A stretch of 64,000 nucleotides of DNA, from contig CAVUAC010000085.1 in assembly GCA_963739335.1 (NCBI GenBank), positions 1 through 64,000 of the forward strand. The letters run 5' to 3'. The DNA comes from UBA9647 sp963739335 (GTDB lineage: Bacteria; Bacteroidota; Ignavibacteria; UBA10030). Of this stretch, positions 28,229-38,230 are shown one piece after another (the stretch's first letter is position 1; every line of letters starts with the position of its first letter). Position numbers and translations under genes: made by a program. The notes under the pieces were generated by a model that was not told where the DNA came from, did no database searches, and worked only from the letters and a program-made list of their open reading frames with translations.

Positions 28229-29095
28229 ATGGCAGACATGTTTAGCCAGAGTTTCGTCGTTAACGCCTTGATCGTGAGCGCGATCCTCGGCCTCCTGCTT
28301 TCCTACCTAGGAGTGCACGTCGTGGGCCGCGGAATTGTATTTGTCGATCTCGCCCTTGGTCAGATTTCGATGTTGGGCGTGGCTTTCGCAGGTTTCGTTG
28401 GAGGAGACGAGACGATCATATCAATCTTGTTTACGATGGTCGGGGCTTTTCTGCTCTCATTCATCAAAGTCAGAGACAAGCGCTTGAAACACGAGGCGAT
28501 CATTGGAATCGTCTATGCCGTCGCATCTGCCGGCACCGTCCTTTTGATCTCGAAGACGCCTCATGGAGAGTCCGACATCTCAGAAGTCTTGTTCGGGAGT
28601 CTCTTCACCGTCACAACGAGCCAGATCGTGTCTCTGTCGATCGTGTTCGGTGTCATCGGTGTCGTTCAAATCCTCTTTCGGAAGAAGTTCTTCGAGTTGA
28701 CCGAACAATTCGAGAATCGGCAAATCGAGCACATGCGAATCTTCGACTTGTGGAATTTCCTGTTCTATCTGAGCATCGGACTCTCCATCGTTTTCGCTGT
28801 CAGGCTTGCCGGAGTGATCCCTGTCTTCTCTTATCTCATAGTTCCCCCGGTGGCCGCTATCCTACTTTCGCAAAGCAAAAACATTGTCGTGTGGATATCG
28901 CTCATCATCAGTGTGATTGGCGGGTTCTTAGGTATCTATTGTTCAGTGCAATTTGATTTTCCAGCAGGGTCATCTGTGGTCGCTGCTTTGGGTGCTCTTT
29001 TCGTTCTGGTTGCTCTCATAAAATTGAGCAAATTCGTGAACCTGCGCGTGGCAAACAATAACCGAGCAGAAGAAAACTCCCATGCCGCTGAATGA
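28229..29095 (+). CDS. znuB: Metal ABC transporter permease (ZnuB-like)
   Basis: The 288-aa protein has about eight membrane helices and family landmarks such as YLGVHVVGRGIVFVDLALG near residue 25 and YLIVPPVAAILL near 195. It should form the channel for the binding protein upstream. The usual ATPase gene (znuC) is absent between or next to the two, so the ATP-binding partner must be encoded elsewhere. Its end overlaps the next gene by 14 bases. Confidence 0.88.
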   Translation: MADMFSQSFVVNALIVSAILGLLLSYLGVHVVGRGIVFVDLALGQISMLGVAFAGFVGGDETIISILFTMVGAFLLSFIKVRDKRLKHEAIIGIVYAVASAGTVLLISKTPHGESDISEVLFGSLFTVTTSQIVSLSIVFGVIGVVQILFRKKFFELTEQFENRQIEHMRIFDLWNFLFYLSIGLSIVFAVRLAGVIPVFSYLIVPPVAAILLSQSKNIVVWISLIISVIGGFLGIYCSVQFDFPAGSSVVAALGALFVLVALIKLSKFVNLRVANNNRAEENSHAAE

Positions 29096-29786
29096 CAGAG
29101 TCGCACTTGTGGCGGGCGGTACGGGTGCACTTGGGTCCGTAATTGCGAAGCGCCTCGGCGCCGAAGGCTGTGTGGTGTTTGTCTCTTATGTCCATGAAAA
29201 GGAGCTTACGTGTCTTCCCGCAACTCTGAAGGGCAGACTGAACACATTCAAAGCCGATATGACCGATGAATTACAAGTGAAAGGACTCTATGATGTTGTC
29301 CTCGCCAGTTCTTCGCGCGTTGATATCGTTGTGAATACCGTCGGGGGATTTCTGCCCCGGAAACCTCTCGTCGATGTGAGCGTAGAGGAGTGGGACTTGA
29401 TGATGAACACCAACCTCAAGTCCGCTTTCCTCTCTACGAGAGAGGCATTGCGACGAATGCGCGGTCAATCGTATGGCCGGATCATCAACATTTCGGCGAT
29501 GGTCGGACTTCGTCCCAGCCCCGAGCGCATACCATATTCCATCTCCAAGGCATCGGTTTCACTTCTGACAGATCTTGTTGCACAGGAGGTGAAAGGGTCA
29601 GGAATCACAGTGAATGCTATCGCACCGAGCATCATTGCAACCTCGGCAAACCTCGCTTCCATGCCGGATCACGATTCCACAAAATGGGTTACGCCTGCCC
29701 AGGTCGCGGACCTGGTTTGCTTTCTATGCTCCGCGGAGTCTGGAGTCATAACAGGGACAACGATCAAGGCATATGGAGGTCTCTAG
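29082..29786 (+). CDS. Short-chain dehydrogenase/reductase
   Basis: The 234-aa SDR has ALVAGGTGALGSVIA, VNTVGGFLPRKPL in place of the usual NNAG, a catalytic serine in RIINISAMVGL and Y-x3-K in IPYSISKASVS. NAIAPSIIAT follows. The function is unknown; the overlap with the metal permease gene suggests cotranscription rather than a shared role. Confidence 0.85.
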   Translation: MPLNDRVALVAGGTGALGSVIAKRLGAEGCVVFVSYVHEKELTCLPATLKGRLNTFKADMTDELQVKGLYDVVLASSSRVDIVVNTVGGFLPRKPLVDVSVEEWDLMMNTNLKSAFLSTREALRRMRGQSYGRIINISAMVGLRPSPERIPYSISKASVSLLTDLVAQEVKGSGITVNAIAPSIIATSANLASMPDHDSTKWVTPAQVADLVCFLCSAESGVITGTTIKAYGGL

Positions 29787-29889
29787 CTATCATTGTTGAT
29801 TTTCACGATGAAATTGGATAATTTGGTGGAGAAACGACCGCACGAGTGACAATCATCATCATGGTAACCCATTGAGAAAAGTCTTCCGA

Positions 29890-29915
29890 AGGCAAGTCAA
29901 GCGCTTGCCTTTTTT
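29890..29915 (+). terminator. Terminator between the metal cluster and yqeY
   Basis: A 7-bp stem, AGGCAAG (29890-29896) with CTTGCCT (29904-29910), has a 7-base loop and is followed by TTTTT. Confidence 0.82.
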
Positions 29916-29938
29916 CGTTTACACGAAGGTTCTCGACT

Positions 29939-30388
29939 ATGACTTTGAATGAACAGATTAACAACGACCTGAAGACGGCGATGAAATCGGGGGACAGAAC
30001 CCGACTGGAGACGCTGCGTCTGCTTCGCGCACATATGATTGAGCTATCGAAGCGAGGCGAAGGCAAAGACATCACCCCGGATGAGGAGCTATCCGTGCTG
30101 ATGTCCGCAATCAAAAAGCGCAAAGAAGCCATCGAGCTGTACGAGAAGGGGGGAAGGATGGACCTTGTCCAGAAGGAACGGGCTGAACTGGATGTCATCT
30201 CTTCCTATCTTCCGAAGCAACTGAGTGCTGAAGAGGCTGCCGCAATTATTCAACGAATTATTGTTGACGCGGGAGCCTTGAGTGCGAAGGATTTTGGCAA
30301 AGTCATGCCGCTCGCTATGAAGGAGCTCAAAGGCAAGATCGATGGAAAAACTGTCCAGGAGTTGGTGAAAGCAAAACTGGGAGCCTGA
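29939..30388 (+). CDS. yqeY: GatB/YqeY domain-containing protein
   Basis: The 149-aa protein has the YqeY pattern: LNEQINNDLKTAMKSGDRTR at the start, KKRKEAIELYEKGGR near residue 60 and LPKQLSAEEA near 92, then the C-terminal helical domain. This domain is also found at the end of GatB, where it contacts tRNA; the stand-alone form has no firmly known function. It is 2 bases upstream of cvpA. Confidence 0.93.
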   Translation: MTLNEQINNDLKTAMKSGDRTRLETLRLLRAHMIELSKRGEGKDITPDEELSVLMSAIKKRKEAIELYEKGGRMDLVQKERAELDVISSYLPKQLSAEEAAAIIQRIIVDAGALSAKDFGKVMPLAMKELKGKIDGKTVQELVKAKLGA

Positions 30389-30390
30389 CC

Positions 30391-30936
30391 ATGTTAATTG
30401 ACCTGCTCATTCTGTTCCCGCTGATCTCATTTGGGGCACTTGGCTTTCGCGATGGATCCGTGCGTAAACTCGTGTCGATTGTCGTCGTCATCATAACGAT
30501 GTTTCTTGGTCAGTTCCTCATGCATGACATCGGCGACTATCTGAGGGAGAATCTGCGCGTGCAATCAGCGACAGCGCCCCAAATGGCGTTCTTCATGATT
30601 TTCTTCATAATGTTTTTTCTTCAGGCGGTACTCTACAAATTCCTCACGGATAGCTACAAGATCGGCGGGATCGTTGATCGAGTTATTGGATCGGTCATCG
30701 GTCTGGTACAAGGGATTATCGTCATCAGCGTCGTGATTTTTGTCCTGACGATGTCCGGCCCTCCTGGTCGCAAAACAATTTGGGATTCCCGTCTCTATCA
30801 ACCGACCGCATCGGTTGCTCCAGGGATTATGGACTTTTTCTCAAATCTGTTCGGCAGCGCAAAGGCCTCAATCGAAAGCCTGACCTCACCCGACAAAGGC
30901 AAGGTCGATTCCACCCTCAAGGCTCCGCAGCAGTGA
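30391..30936 (+). CDS. cvpA: CvpA family membrane protein
   Basis: The 181-aa protein has four hydrophobic helices in the first 120 residues and begins MLIDLLILFPLISFGALGFR with DGSVRKLVS next, as in CvpA. These proteins are linked to envelope homeostasis and, in E. coli, to colicin V production. It lies immediately upstream of mutS2. Confidence 0.8.
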   Translation: MLIDLLILFPLISFGALGFRDGSVRKLVSIVVVIITMFLGQFLMHDIGDYLRENLRVQSATAPQMAFFMIFFIMFFLQAVLYKFLTDSYKIGGIVDRVIGSVIGLVQGIIVISVVIFVLTMSGPPGRKTIWDSRLYQPTASVAPGIMDFFSNLFGSAKASIESLTSPDKGKVDSTLKAPQQ

Positions 30937-30951
30937 GGACCGAGATCCCTC

Positions 30952-33291
30952 ATGGCTGACTTCGCCACGGCAATACGCAAGCTAGAATTCGACAAGGTCC
31001 TTGAGCGACTTCAGCAGCTCGTGTCGTCGGAGCCGGCTCGTGATTTAGCGGCACACCTTGTACCGATGACGGACACTGCGTCCATTCAGCTGGAGCTGCG
31101 GCGTGTTTCAGAAGCCAAGGAACTTCTCATCCTGGAGGGAGCCGCTCCGCTTGATGGGATCAAGGACGTTCTGCCCGCTCTCAGGCGATCCGCCATCGAA
31201 AATCACATCCTTACAAGTCGCGAACTCCTCGACATTGCATCCACGCTCCGGGCGTCGAGGCTGCTCGCCACGTTTGTCGCAAAACGCCAGAAGAGCTATC
31301 CAGAACTCGGCGTGATGGCGGCAGGGCTCTTCAGCGACAAGGTCCTGGAGTACAATATCCTGGAGTGCATCGACGAGGAAGGACGAATTCGCGATTCGGC
31401 AAGCAAGGATCTTCGCCGCATTCGGCAGGATATGATTTCAACCGCGGACATTCTGCGTAAGCGGCTTTCGTCAATCCTCAAGCGTGTCTCGGAGAATGAC
31501 TTCCTGCAGGAAGAGATTGTCACCACGCGCGATGGCAGGATGGTTGTGCCGGTCAAAACCGAGCACAAGAATCATGTCCCCGGTTTCATTCACTCGAGTT
31601 CTGCCAGCGGGGCAACGGTGTTCATTGAGCCAGCCGAAACGCTGGACCTCAACAATACGCTCACCGAGTTGCAGCTTGCGGAGCAACGTGAAATCGCACG
31701 AATCCTCGGTGAGCTGACGACGCAGGTCAAAGAGATTCGGCCGAACTTTGAGCCGACACTGTCGACGCTCGCTGGCCTTGACCTTGTCTTTGCCAAAGCA
31801 AAGTATTCCATCGAGATCCTTGGCAATCCGCCTCTGATTTCAAATGAAATGCGAATTCGCTTGTTCCAAGCTCGACACCCTGTGTTGCTCCAGCGCCACA
31901 AACGCGAAGAGGTTATACCGCTCGATCTGGAACTTGGAGAAAATGTTCGGACGCTGGTCATCACAGGGCCCAATGCGGGTGGGAAGAGCGTTGCGATGAA
32001 GAACATCGGCCTGCTCGCTCTCTGCGCTCAATCGGGCATGCACATTCCTGCAGCTCCCGAGTCGGAATTATGCGTCTTCGATAAGATCTTTGTGGATATC
32101 GGCGATGAGCAGTCAATCGAAAACGATTTGAGTAGCTATAGCTCACATCTCCTGCGTATGCGCGATATCCTCCGCGGTGCAGACTCTCAGAGCCTGGCAC
32201 TTCTCGACGAGATCGGCGCCGGCACTGATCCTGCAGAAGGAGGAGCCCTGGCGGCTTCAATTCTCTCCGCTCTTACGAAATGCGGTTCCATGACAATCGC
32301 GACGACGCACCATGGAATGTTGAAAGCTTTCGCCCACGAAACTCCCGGGGTATCCAATGCGTCGATGGAGTTCGACCAAGAGACTCTGAAGCCCACGTAC
32401 CGATTTCGATTTGGCGTCCCGGGAAGCAGCTATGCTCTGGAACTTGCCAAGCGCCTCGAGTTGCCCCCCGGCGTGATTAGTCAGGCGCGTGAATTCGTGG
32501 GTGATGAAAAAATCAAGCTGGAAAACCTTCTCGCAGAACTGGAACGACAGTCACAAGAATATCGCGCTCAGATCAAAGATGTTTCTGCTGAACGGGATAG
32601 GCTCAACGGGCTCGTGGAGGCGTACGAACAGAAAATGAAGGCCCTCCGCGAAGAACTCAAAATCATCCGCAAACAGGCGGTTGACGAAGCGAAGGATATC
32701 GTGCAGGGAGCTCAGTCCCTCATCGAACGCGCCGTAAAAGAGATCAAGGAATCATCTGCAGAAAAAACGACGGTGCAGGCCGCCAGGGAAAGCGTTCAGA
32801 AGATGCGCAAGAAGATTGAAGAACTCACCGATACGGAACAGACCTCAGTTGCTCAAGACCTGCAAATTGGCGACACGGTTCATGTCAAGGATGCCTCGCA
32901 GGAGGGCGAATTGGTCGAGATCAAGCCGCCGTTTGGTATTATGCTCGTTGGGAATGCAAGGCTGAAAGTCAGGCTTGAATCGCTGCAAAAAGTCAATGCA
33001 CCAAAGGCCGGATACGGAGGGAGCGAAGGTTCACTCTACACCCCGGAGGGAAAAACCGAGATTGATTTGCGAGGAATGCTCGGCGACGAAGCGATCACAC
33101 AAGTCGAGCGCTTTCTCGACGACGCGCTGGTCGCAGGACTTCATCGTGTCGACATTATCCACGGGAAGGGGACCGGCGCTCTCCGGAGACGCATTGGCGA
33201 TTTCCTGAAAACCTATCCCCACATACGATCGTTTCGCCTCGGAGAGTGGAACGAAGGCGGCACAGGGGTGACTGTGGTGGAGCTTGAATAG
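30952..33291 (+). CDS. mutS2: Endonuclease MutS2
   Basis: The 779-aa protein has MutS core and clamp regions without the mismatch-reading N-terminal domain. It has Walker A TGPNAGGKSVAMKNIG near residue 338, Walker B SLALLDEIGAGTDPAEGGAL near 418, a long coiled coil about 515-630, a KOW-like segment and a C-terminal Smr nuclease domain (EIDLRGMLGDEA, HGKGTGALRRRI). MutS2 proteins suppress recombination or rescue collided ribosomes rather than repairing mismatches. Confidence 0.96.
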   Translation: MADFATAIRKLEFDKVLERLQQLVSSEPARDLAAHLVPMTDTASIQLELRRVSEAKELLILEGAAPLDGIKDVLPALRRSAIENHILTSRELLDIASTLRASRLLATFVAKRQKSYPELGVMAAGLFSDKVLEYNILECIDEEGRIRDSASKDLRRIRQDMISTADILRKRLSSILKRVSENDFLQEEIVTTRDGRMVVPVKTEHKNHVPGFIHSSSASGATVFIEPAETLDLNNTLTELQLAEQREIARILGELTTQVKEIRPNFEPTLSTLAGLDLVFAKAKYSIEILGNPPLISNEMRIRLFQARHPVLLQRHKREEVIPLDLELGENVRTLVITGPNAGGKSVAMKNIGLLALCAQSGMHIPAAPESELCVFDKIFVDIGDEQSIENDLSSYSSHLLRMRDILRGADSQSLALLDEIGAGTDPAEGGALAASILSALTKCGSMTIATTHHGMLKAFAHETPGVSNASMEFDQETLKPTYRFRFGVPGSSYALELAKRLELPPGVISQAREFVGDEKIKLENLLAELERQSQEYRAQIKDVSAERDRLNGLVEAYEQKMKALREELKIIRKQAVDEAKDIVQGAQSLIERAVKEIKESSAEKTTVQAARESVQKMRKKIEELTDTEQTSVAQDLQIGDTVHVKDASQEGELVEIKPPFGIMLVGNARLKVRLESLQKVNAPKAGYGGSEGSLYTPEGKTEIDLRGMLGDEAITQVERFLDDALVAGLHRVDIIHGKGTGALRRRIGDFLKTYPHIRSFRLGEWNEGGTGVTVVELE

Positions 33292-33321
33292 GTGTATTGC
33301 GTTGACACTCGTAAGGATATG

Positions 33322-34830
33322 ATGACCACCCGACGGATACAAAAACTGCTCATAGCAAACCGGGGAGAGATAGCGCTCCGAGTGATTCGTGCCTGCAAAG
33401 AACTCGGGATTGCATCCGTGGCGGTCTATTCTGACGTCGATCGCAAATCACTCCACGTCTTGTCGGCCGATGAGGCGTATGCCCTTGGGGGATCAATACC
33501 CCGCGAGAGCTATTTGAATCAAGGCCGAATCATTGACATTGCCAAGGCGGCAAACGCCGATGCCATTCATCCAGGCTATGGATTTCTGGCTGAGAATCCG
33601 AGCTTCGCTGACGCCGTTGTGCAAGCCGGAATTATCTTTGTCGGCCCCTCGGGATCTGCCATTCGGTCGATGGGCGACAAAACCTCGGCCCGAAAGATTG
33701 CGCGCCAACTAGGTGTCCCAACAATTAGTGGTACGCTCGAACCCCTCAAAGATGCAACGGAGGGTCTCAAGAGTGCAGCCGAGATTGGGTTTCCGGTCTT
33801 GCTCAAGGCAGTGGCAGGAGGGGGCGGCAAGGGAATGCGGGTTGTCCAGTCTGCTGAAGAGTTCGAATCATCCTATCGGATGGTACAATCAGAAGCGAAA
33901 GGGGCCTTCGGCGACGAACGGGTTTACGTCGAGAAATTCCTCGATTCTCCCCGGCACATTGAGGTGCAGATTATCGGTGATGCGTACGGAAACGTGATCC
34001 ATCTTGGAGAGCGGGAATGTTCGATTCAGCGTCGTCACCAGAAGGTAATTGAGGAGTCACCATCAACCGCTGTGACGGAGGAACTGCGCCGAAAGCTCGG
34101 CGAAACTGCGGTGCTCCTTGCCAAATGCGCTCAATACGTCAATGCCGGCACAATGGAATTCCTGCTTGATTCAAGTGGAAAGTTCTGTTTTCTCGAGATG
34201 AACACACGGCTTCAGGTAGAACACCCTGTGACAGAAGAGGTCACTGGCATCGATCTTGTGAAATTGCAGATTCAGATTGCTGAGGGTTATCCGCTCTCGT
34301 ACCAGCAGGAACAGGTCCGCATCCACGGGCACGCGATTGAATGCAGGATATGTGCTGAGGATCCTGAGAACGATTTCATGCCTTCAACAGGCCTTATCAC
34401 GCACTATCGTCCGCCCCAGGGGCGAATCCGCGTCGAGAACGGATTCCAGCAGGGTGACGAGCTCTCACTGTTCTATGATTCATTGATGGCAAAAGTTATC
34501 TCGTGGGGTTCAACTCGCGATGAAGCGATTGCGCGAATGCAGAGAGCGCTGTCCGATTTCTCCATAGGAGGGGTGAGCTCTACGCTTCCATTCTGCTTGT
34601 TTGTGCTTAGACATAAAGCATTCATTGATGGGCTAATAGATATCCGCTTCGTGGAGAAGTATTTTAATCCCTCCGATCTAAGCCAGAATCTGGAGGAACG
34701 TCAACTTGCTGCAGCTGCTTCGGCCGCGTTGCTTGCGATGAGAGACGGGAAGTCCCTAGGTCATCCAGCTGTTGGCATGCCGAGATCGTTCAACAAATGG
34801 AGGTTTAGTAGGGTGGAGAAGCTCCGTTGA
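33322..34830 (+). CDS. accC: Biotin carboxylase subunit of an acyl-CoA carboxylase
   Basis: This ATP-grasp enzyme carboxylates biotin with bicarbonate. It starts near KLLIANRGEIALRVIRACKE and includes VHPGYGFLAENP-type sequence (here IHPGYGFLAENPSFADAV), AVAGGGGKGMRVV, EKFLDSPRHIEVQII, ERECSIQRRHQK and FLEMNTRLQVEHPVTEE. Length is about 503 aa, longer than the 450 aa of simple AccC, with an extra helical tail, as seen in acyl- or propionyl-CoA carboxylase alpha subunits. ATG 33322 (or 33319) follows a TAAGGA. Its TGA overlaps the TTG start of the biotin carrier gene. Confidence 0.92.
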   Translation: MTTRRIQKLLIANRGEIALRVIRACKELGIASVAVYSDVDRKSLHVLSADEAYALGGSIPRESYLNQGRIIDIAKAANADAIHPGYGFLAENPSFADAVVQAGIIFVGPSGSAIRSMGDKTSARKIARQLGVPTISGTLEPLKDATEGLKSAAEIGFPVLLKAVAGGGGKGMRVVQSAEEFESSYRMVQSEAKGAFGDERVYVEKFLDSPRHIEVQIIGDAYGNVIHLGERECSIQRRHQKVIEESPSTAVTEELRRKLGETAVLLAKCAQYVNAGTMEFLLDSSGKFCFLEMNTRLQVEHPVTEEVTGIDLVKLQIQIAEGYPLSYQQEQVRIHGHAIECRICAEDPENDFMPSTGLITHYRPPQGRIRVENGFQQGDELSLFYDSLMAKVISWGSTRDEAIARMQRALSDFSIGGVSSTLPFCLFVLRHKAFIDGLIDIRFVEKYFNPSDLSQNLEERQLAAAASAALLAMRDGKSLGHPAVGMPRSFNKWRFSRVEKLR

Positions 34831-35382
34831 CCCCAGTAACATACACGGCAAGCATCGACAAGAGGTCTTACAGAGTCATCATTCGATCTGAACGCCAACT
34901 CGAGATCAATGGCAATCTATTCGAATATGATTTAGTTGAGCTTCGTCGCGGTTCCTTTTCGCTTGTTCTCAATGGCAAGGTATATGCGATTGAAGTGCCT
35001 GCAAATCCAGAGAACCAGTCACTCTGAGCAGCAATCCCGGAATGGCGAGCTTGGACGAACGGTCCTCCTAAGCGTCGGTGTTTCACAGTTTCAAGTGCGC
35101 GTTGATGACGAGCGATCTCTTCTCCTGAGATCCCTCTTCAAGGAGAGCCTCGCCTCAACCAGCGCTCACGTAGTCTGTGCGCCGATGCCTGGCCTGATTT
35201 CCAGAATCGAGGTTCGGGTTGCTGAGGAGGTGGAAGTCGGTAGGGGACTTCTTGTTCTCGAAGCGATGAAAATGGAAAACGAGATACGAGCACCGCATCG
35301 TGGAAAGATCCAAACAATTCACGTGGTAAAGGGGAGAGCAGTCGAAAAGGGTCAGCCACTAGTTACTATTCAGGCACTATAG
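34827..35382 (+). CDS. Biotin carboxyl carrier protein, frameshifted
   Basis: Two frames together encode one carrier of about 184 aa. The first part (TTG 34827 to about 35020) gives a beta-rich N-terminal domain ending LVLNGKVYAIEV. The second part (another frame to 35382) continues VLLSVGVSQFQVRVDDERS and ends with the biotinyl domain, APMPGLISRIEVRV and EAMKMENE, where K is biotinylated. A one-base indel near 35020 explains the split. The gene is coupled to the biotin carboxylase upstream; the carboxyltransferase subunit is not in the window. Confidence 0.8.
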
Positions 35383-35430
35383 ATTGAATGAGCTAATCCC
35401 TTCAATTGTTCAGACATAAAGTGAACTCCG

Positions 35431-37672
35431 ATGAATCAATCTCTTAGACACAAGGAGCCCGTCGTCGACCTTGCTCTCGCGCGACCACGGCCTTACCGAG
35501 GAAGAGTACGACCGCATCCTGGCGATTCTTGGAAGAACTCCAACGTACACCGAGCTCGGAATCTACAGCGTTATGTGGAGTGAGCACTGCAGCTACAAGA
35601 ACTCCATAGCCGTCCTCAAGACTCTTCCCAGGACCGGCTCACGATTACTCGTGGGTGCCGGTGAGGAAAACGCGGGCCTTGTCGACATAGGAGACGGACT
35701 CGCCGTGGCCTTCAAGATTGAGAGTCACAACCATCCATCGGCTGTTGAGCCATATCAAGGAGCTGCTACCGGCGTGGGAGGGATCTTGAGGGACATCTTC
35801 ACGATGGGAGCCCGACCAATCGCTGCACTGAACTCTTTGCGGTTCGGTGACCTGTCTAATGATCGGGTCCGCTATCTCTTCAAGGGGATTGTCAAAGGAA
35901 TCGGTGATTACGGAAATAGCTTCGGGGTCCCAACCGTTGCGGGTGAAGTATATTTTGATGCCTCGTACATTGGCAACCCGCTTGTCAATGCCATGGCCGT
36001 TGGCCTCGTGAAGCACAGCCAGGTCGCCCGTGCGATCGCAAAGGGAAAGGATAATCTGGTAATGATCGTTGGATCTTCAACGGGCCGTGACGGTATTCAT
36101 GGTGCAACATTTGCCTCAGAGGAGATCTCGGAAAAATCGGAGGCGAAGCGACCCTCGGTGCAGGTTGGTGACCCCTTCACAGAGAAACTGCTGCTCGAGG
36201 CAACGCTGGAGGCGATTCAGGCTGGAATCATTGTGGGAATCCAGGATATGGGAGCTGCTGGATTGACCTGTTCCAGCACGGAAATGAGCGCGAAGGGAAG
36301 GAGCGGGATGAAGCTCAATCTTGATGCCGTGCCTCTGCGTGAAGAACATATGACGAGTTATGAGATCATGCTCTCTGAGTCGCAAGAGCGCATGCTGCTC
36401 GTCGTTAAACCGGAACACGAGAACAGAATAAGAGAGATATTTGGCCGATGGGACTTACATGCGGTGACTATTGGCGACGTGCTCGACAGTGATCGGGTGC
36501 AGATATATCAAAATGGGGAGCTCAAGGCTGATGTCCCTGCTGAGACCCTGGTACTCGGTGGCGGCGCTCCGGTCTATGTCCGGGAAACGAGGGAACCGAA
36601 ATACATCGAGGAAGTACATTCCTTCGATCCATCTACGATTCCAGCTCCAAAGGACTACAACCAAGTCCTCTTGAACCTGCTATCGTCCGCGACGATCGCG
36701 TGCAAGAAATGGGTGTATCATCAGTATGACTCAATGGTTCGGACGAACAGTATCCAAGCCAGCTATGATGCCGCGATCGTCCGGATCAAGGATTCGAGGA
36801 AGGGCCTTGTTCTGAAGACTGACTGCAATGCCCGATATGTCTACTTGAACCCTCGGAGGGGTGGACAAATCGCTGTAGCTGAGGCGGCTAGAAACGTTGC
36901 CTGTACGGGAGCTATGCCCATCGCTATAACAAATTGCCTTAACTTCGGCAATCCTTATGATCCGGAAATCTACTGGCAATTCTCCGAGGCTGTAGGGGGA
37001 ATCGGTGATGCGTGTCGAATGCTCGACACGCCTGTAACGGGCGGAAACGTGAGCTTCTACAATGAGAGCCCTGACGGAGCAGTCTTGCCCACACCCGTCA
37101 TTGGCATGCTGGGCGTGATCGAGGATGTAGAGAGTGCGGTTCCTTCAACATTTCAGCGTGAAGGTGACATGATCATGGTGCTTGGAAGGGATCTCGGAGA
37201 GATCGGCGGATCCGAATACCTCTTTCAGCGCACAGGGCGCATTCTCGGCGATGCTCCAGCTATGGACCTCGCAGCTGAAGCCAATCTCCAGGCTCTGTGC
37301 CGTGAACTCGCCGCACAATCCCTAATTTCTTCTGCACACGATTGCTCGGAGGGCGGCCTTGCAGTTGCTCTCATAGAGTGCTTGTACGAGGCAAATCCTG
37401 ACCTCGGCTTGTCTATGACCCGGTATCCGAGTCCCGAGCTCCGCCACGATTTTGCGCTCTTTGGCGAGACACAATCCCGAGTCACACTCAGCCTAAGTGT
37501 CGAAAACGTTGATGCCGTGCGAACCGCCGCGACATTCCGCGGCGTACAAGCTACAGTCATCGGGGAAGTCACCGGCGAGCGCACAATCCGGATAGGGAGC
37601 CACATCTCGCTGACGACGGAAACTGTACGCACCGCCTACCGGGATGCCATCCGAAGAGCAATAGGAGAGTAG
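35431..37672 (+). CDS. purL: Phosphoribosylformylglycinamidine synthase, large-type subunit PurL
   Basis: PurL makes FGAM from FGAR with glutamine and ATP in purine synthesis. The main frame (from a TTG at 35471) gives 733 aa with HGLTEEEYDRIL, YSVMWSEHCSYKNS, FKIESHNHPSAVEPYQGAAT and GMGAAG-type sequence (IQDMGAAGLTCSSTEM). The natural start is probably ATG 35431, whose frame reads EPVVDLALAR before joining HGLTEEEY. The two frames fail to meet at a CG dinucleotide run (about 35478-35483), where two bases seem to be missing. Small-subunit PurS and PurQ genes are not adjacent. Confidence 0.93.
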
Positions 37673-38230
37673 AAGCAACGGCAGAGTGTTTTGTGTTTCG
37701 TGGTTTGCTTTAGAGGTTGCACTTTACATAATATATATTATATGACAACTGAGACAGAAGAAAGCCGCACCCCCAACAAACTCTTCGCATCGTCCTTTTT
37801 TCAGAGCCTGATGCTCCGCTCACGCACTTCCACGGCGTACTGCTCCCGTGGCGCTAGCACTGGCGCCGACAGATTCTACCCGCTTATCGTGAAGACGCTG
37901 TAATGGCACTGGCATACGAGCTCCTTCAGGTCGCCGCGCGTTCATGGCGTACTCAGCACCCGAGGTGCATGCACACGTCACTCACGGCGTGGAATATCCC
38001 CGACCCATCACGAACCGGCAAGACCTTCTCACTGGCCTAGTGCATCGTCCGGCTGGTTCTCTCCTTAAACGCTTGGACGGTTCCCACGGCAACAGGCCCC
38101 GGAGGGTTGGCTAGTGTCTGGCCGAAGACCCTCCGCAGTGATGCCTAGACACCCGGGGCCACGACAAGCCCCAGCCAACCCTAAATAACCTCGCGCACAA
38201 ATAGACAGCGTGTCCAGTTCAAGAGAAACC
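37673..38230. other. Unassigned non-coding region with strong inverted repeats
   Basis: No convincing gene was found in these 558 bases between purL and dapF. The first part holds a palindromic AT tract (ATAATATATATTAT at 37729-37742). The middle has short open frames, such as ATG 37903 reading MALAYELLQVAARSWR, that look like remnants but match nothing I can name. At 38095-38182 three complementary segment pairs are interleaved and could form a pseudoknot; see findings. Confidence 0.5.

Noticed and set aside
37903..38041. A 45-codon frame reading like the tail of a transposase
   Set aside because: Too short and too degraded to assign; kept only as part of the unassigned region.
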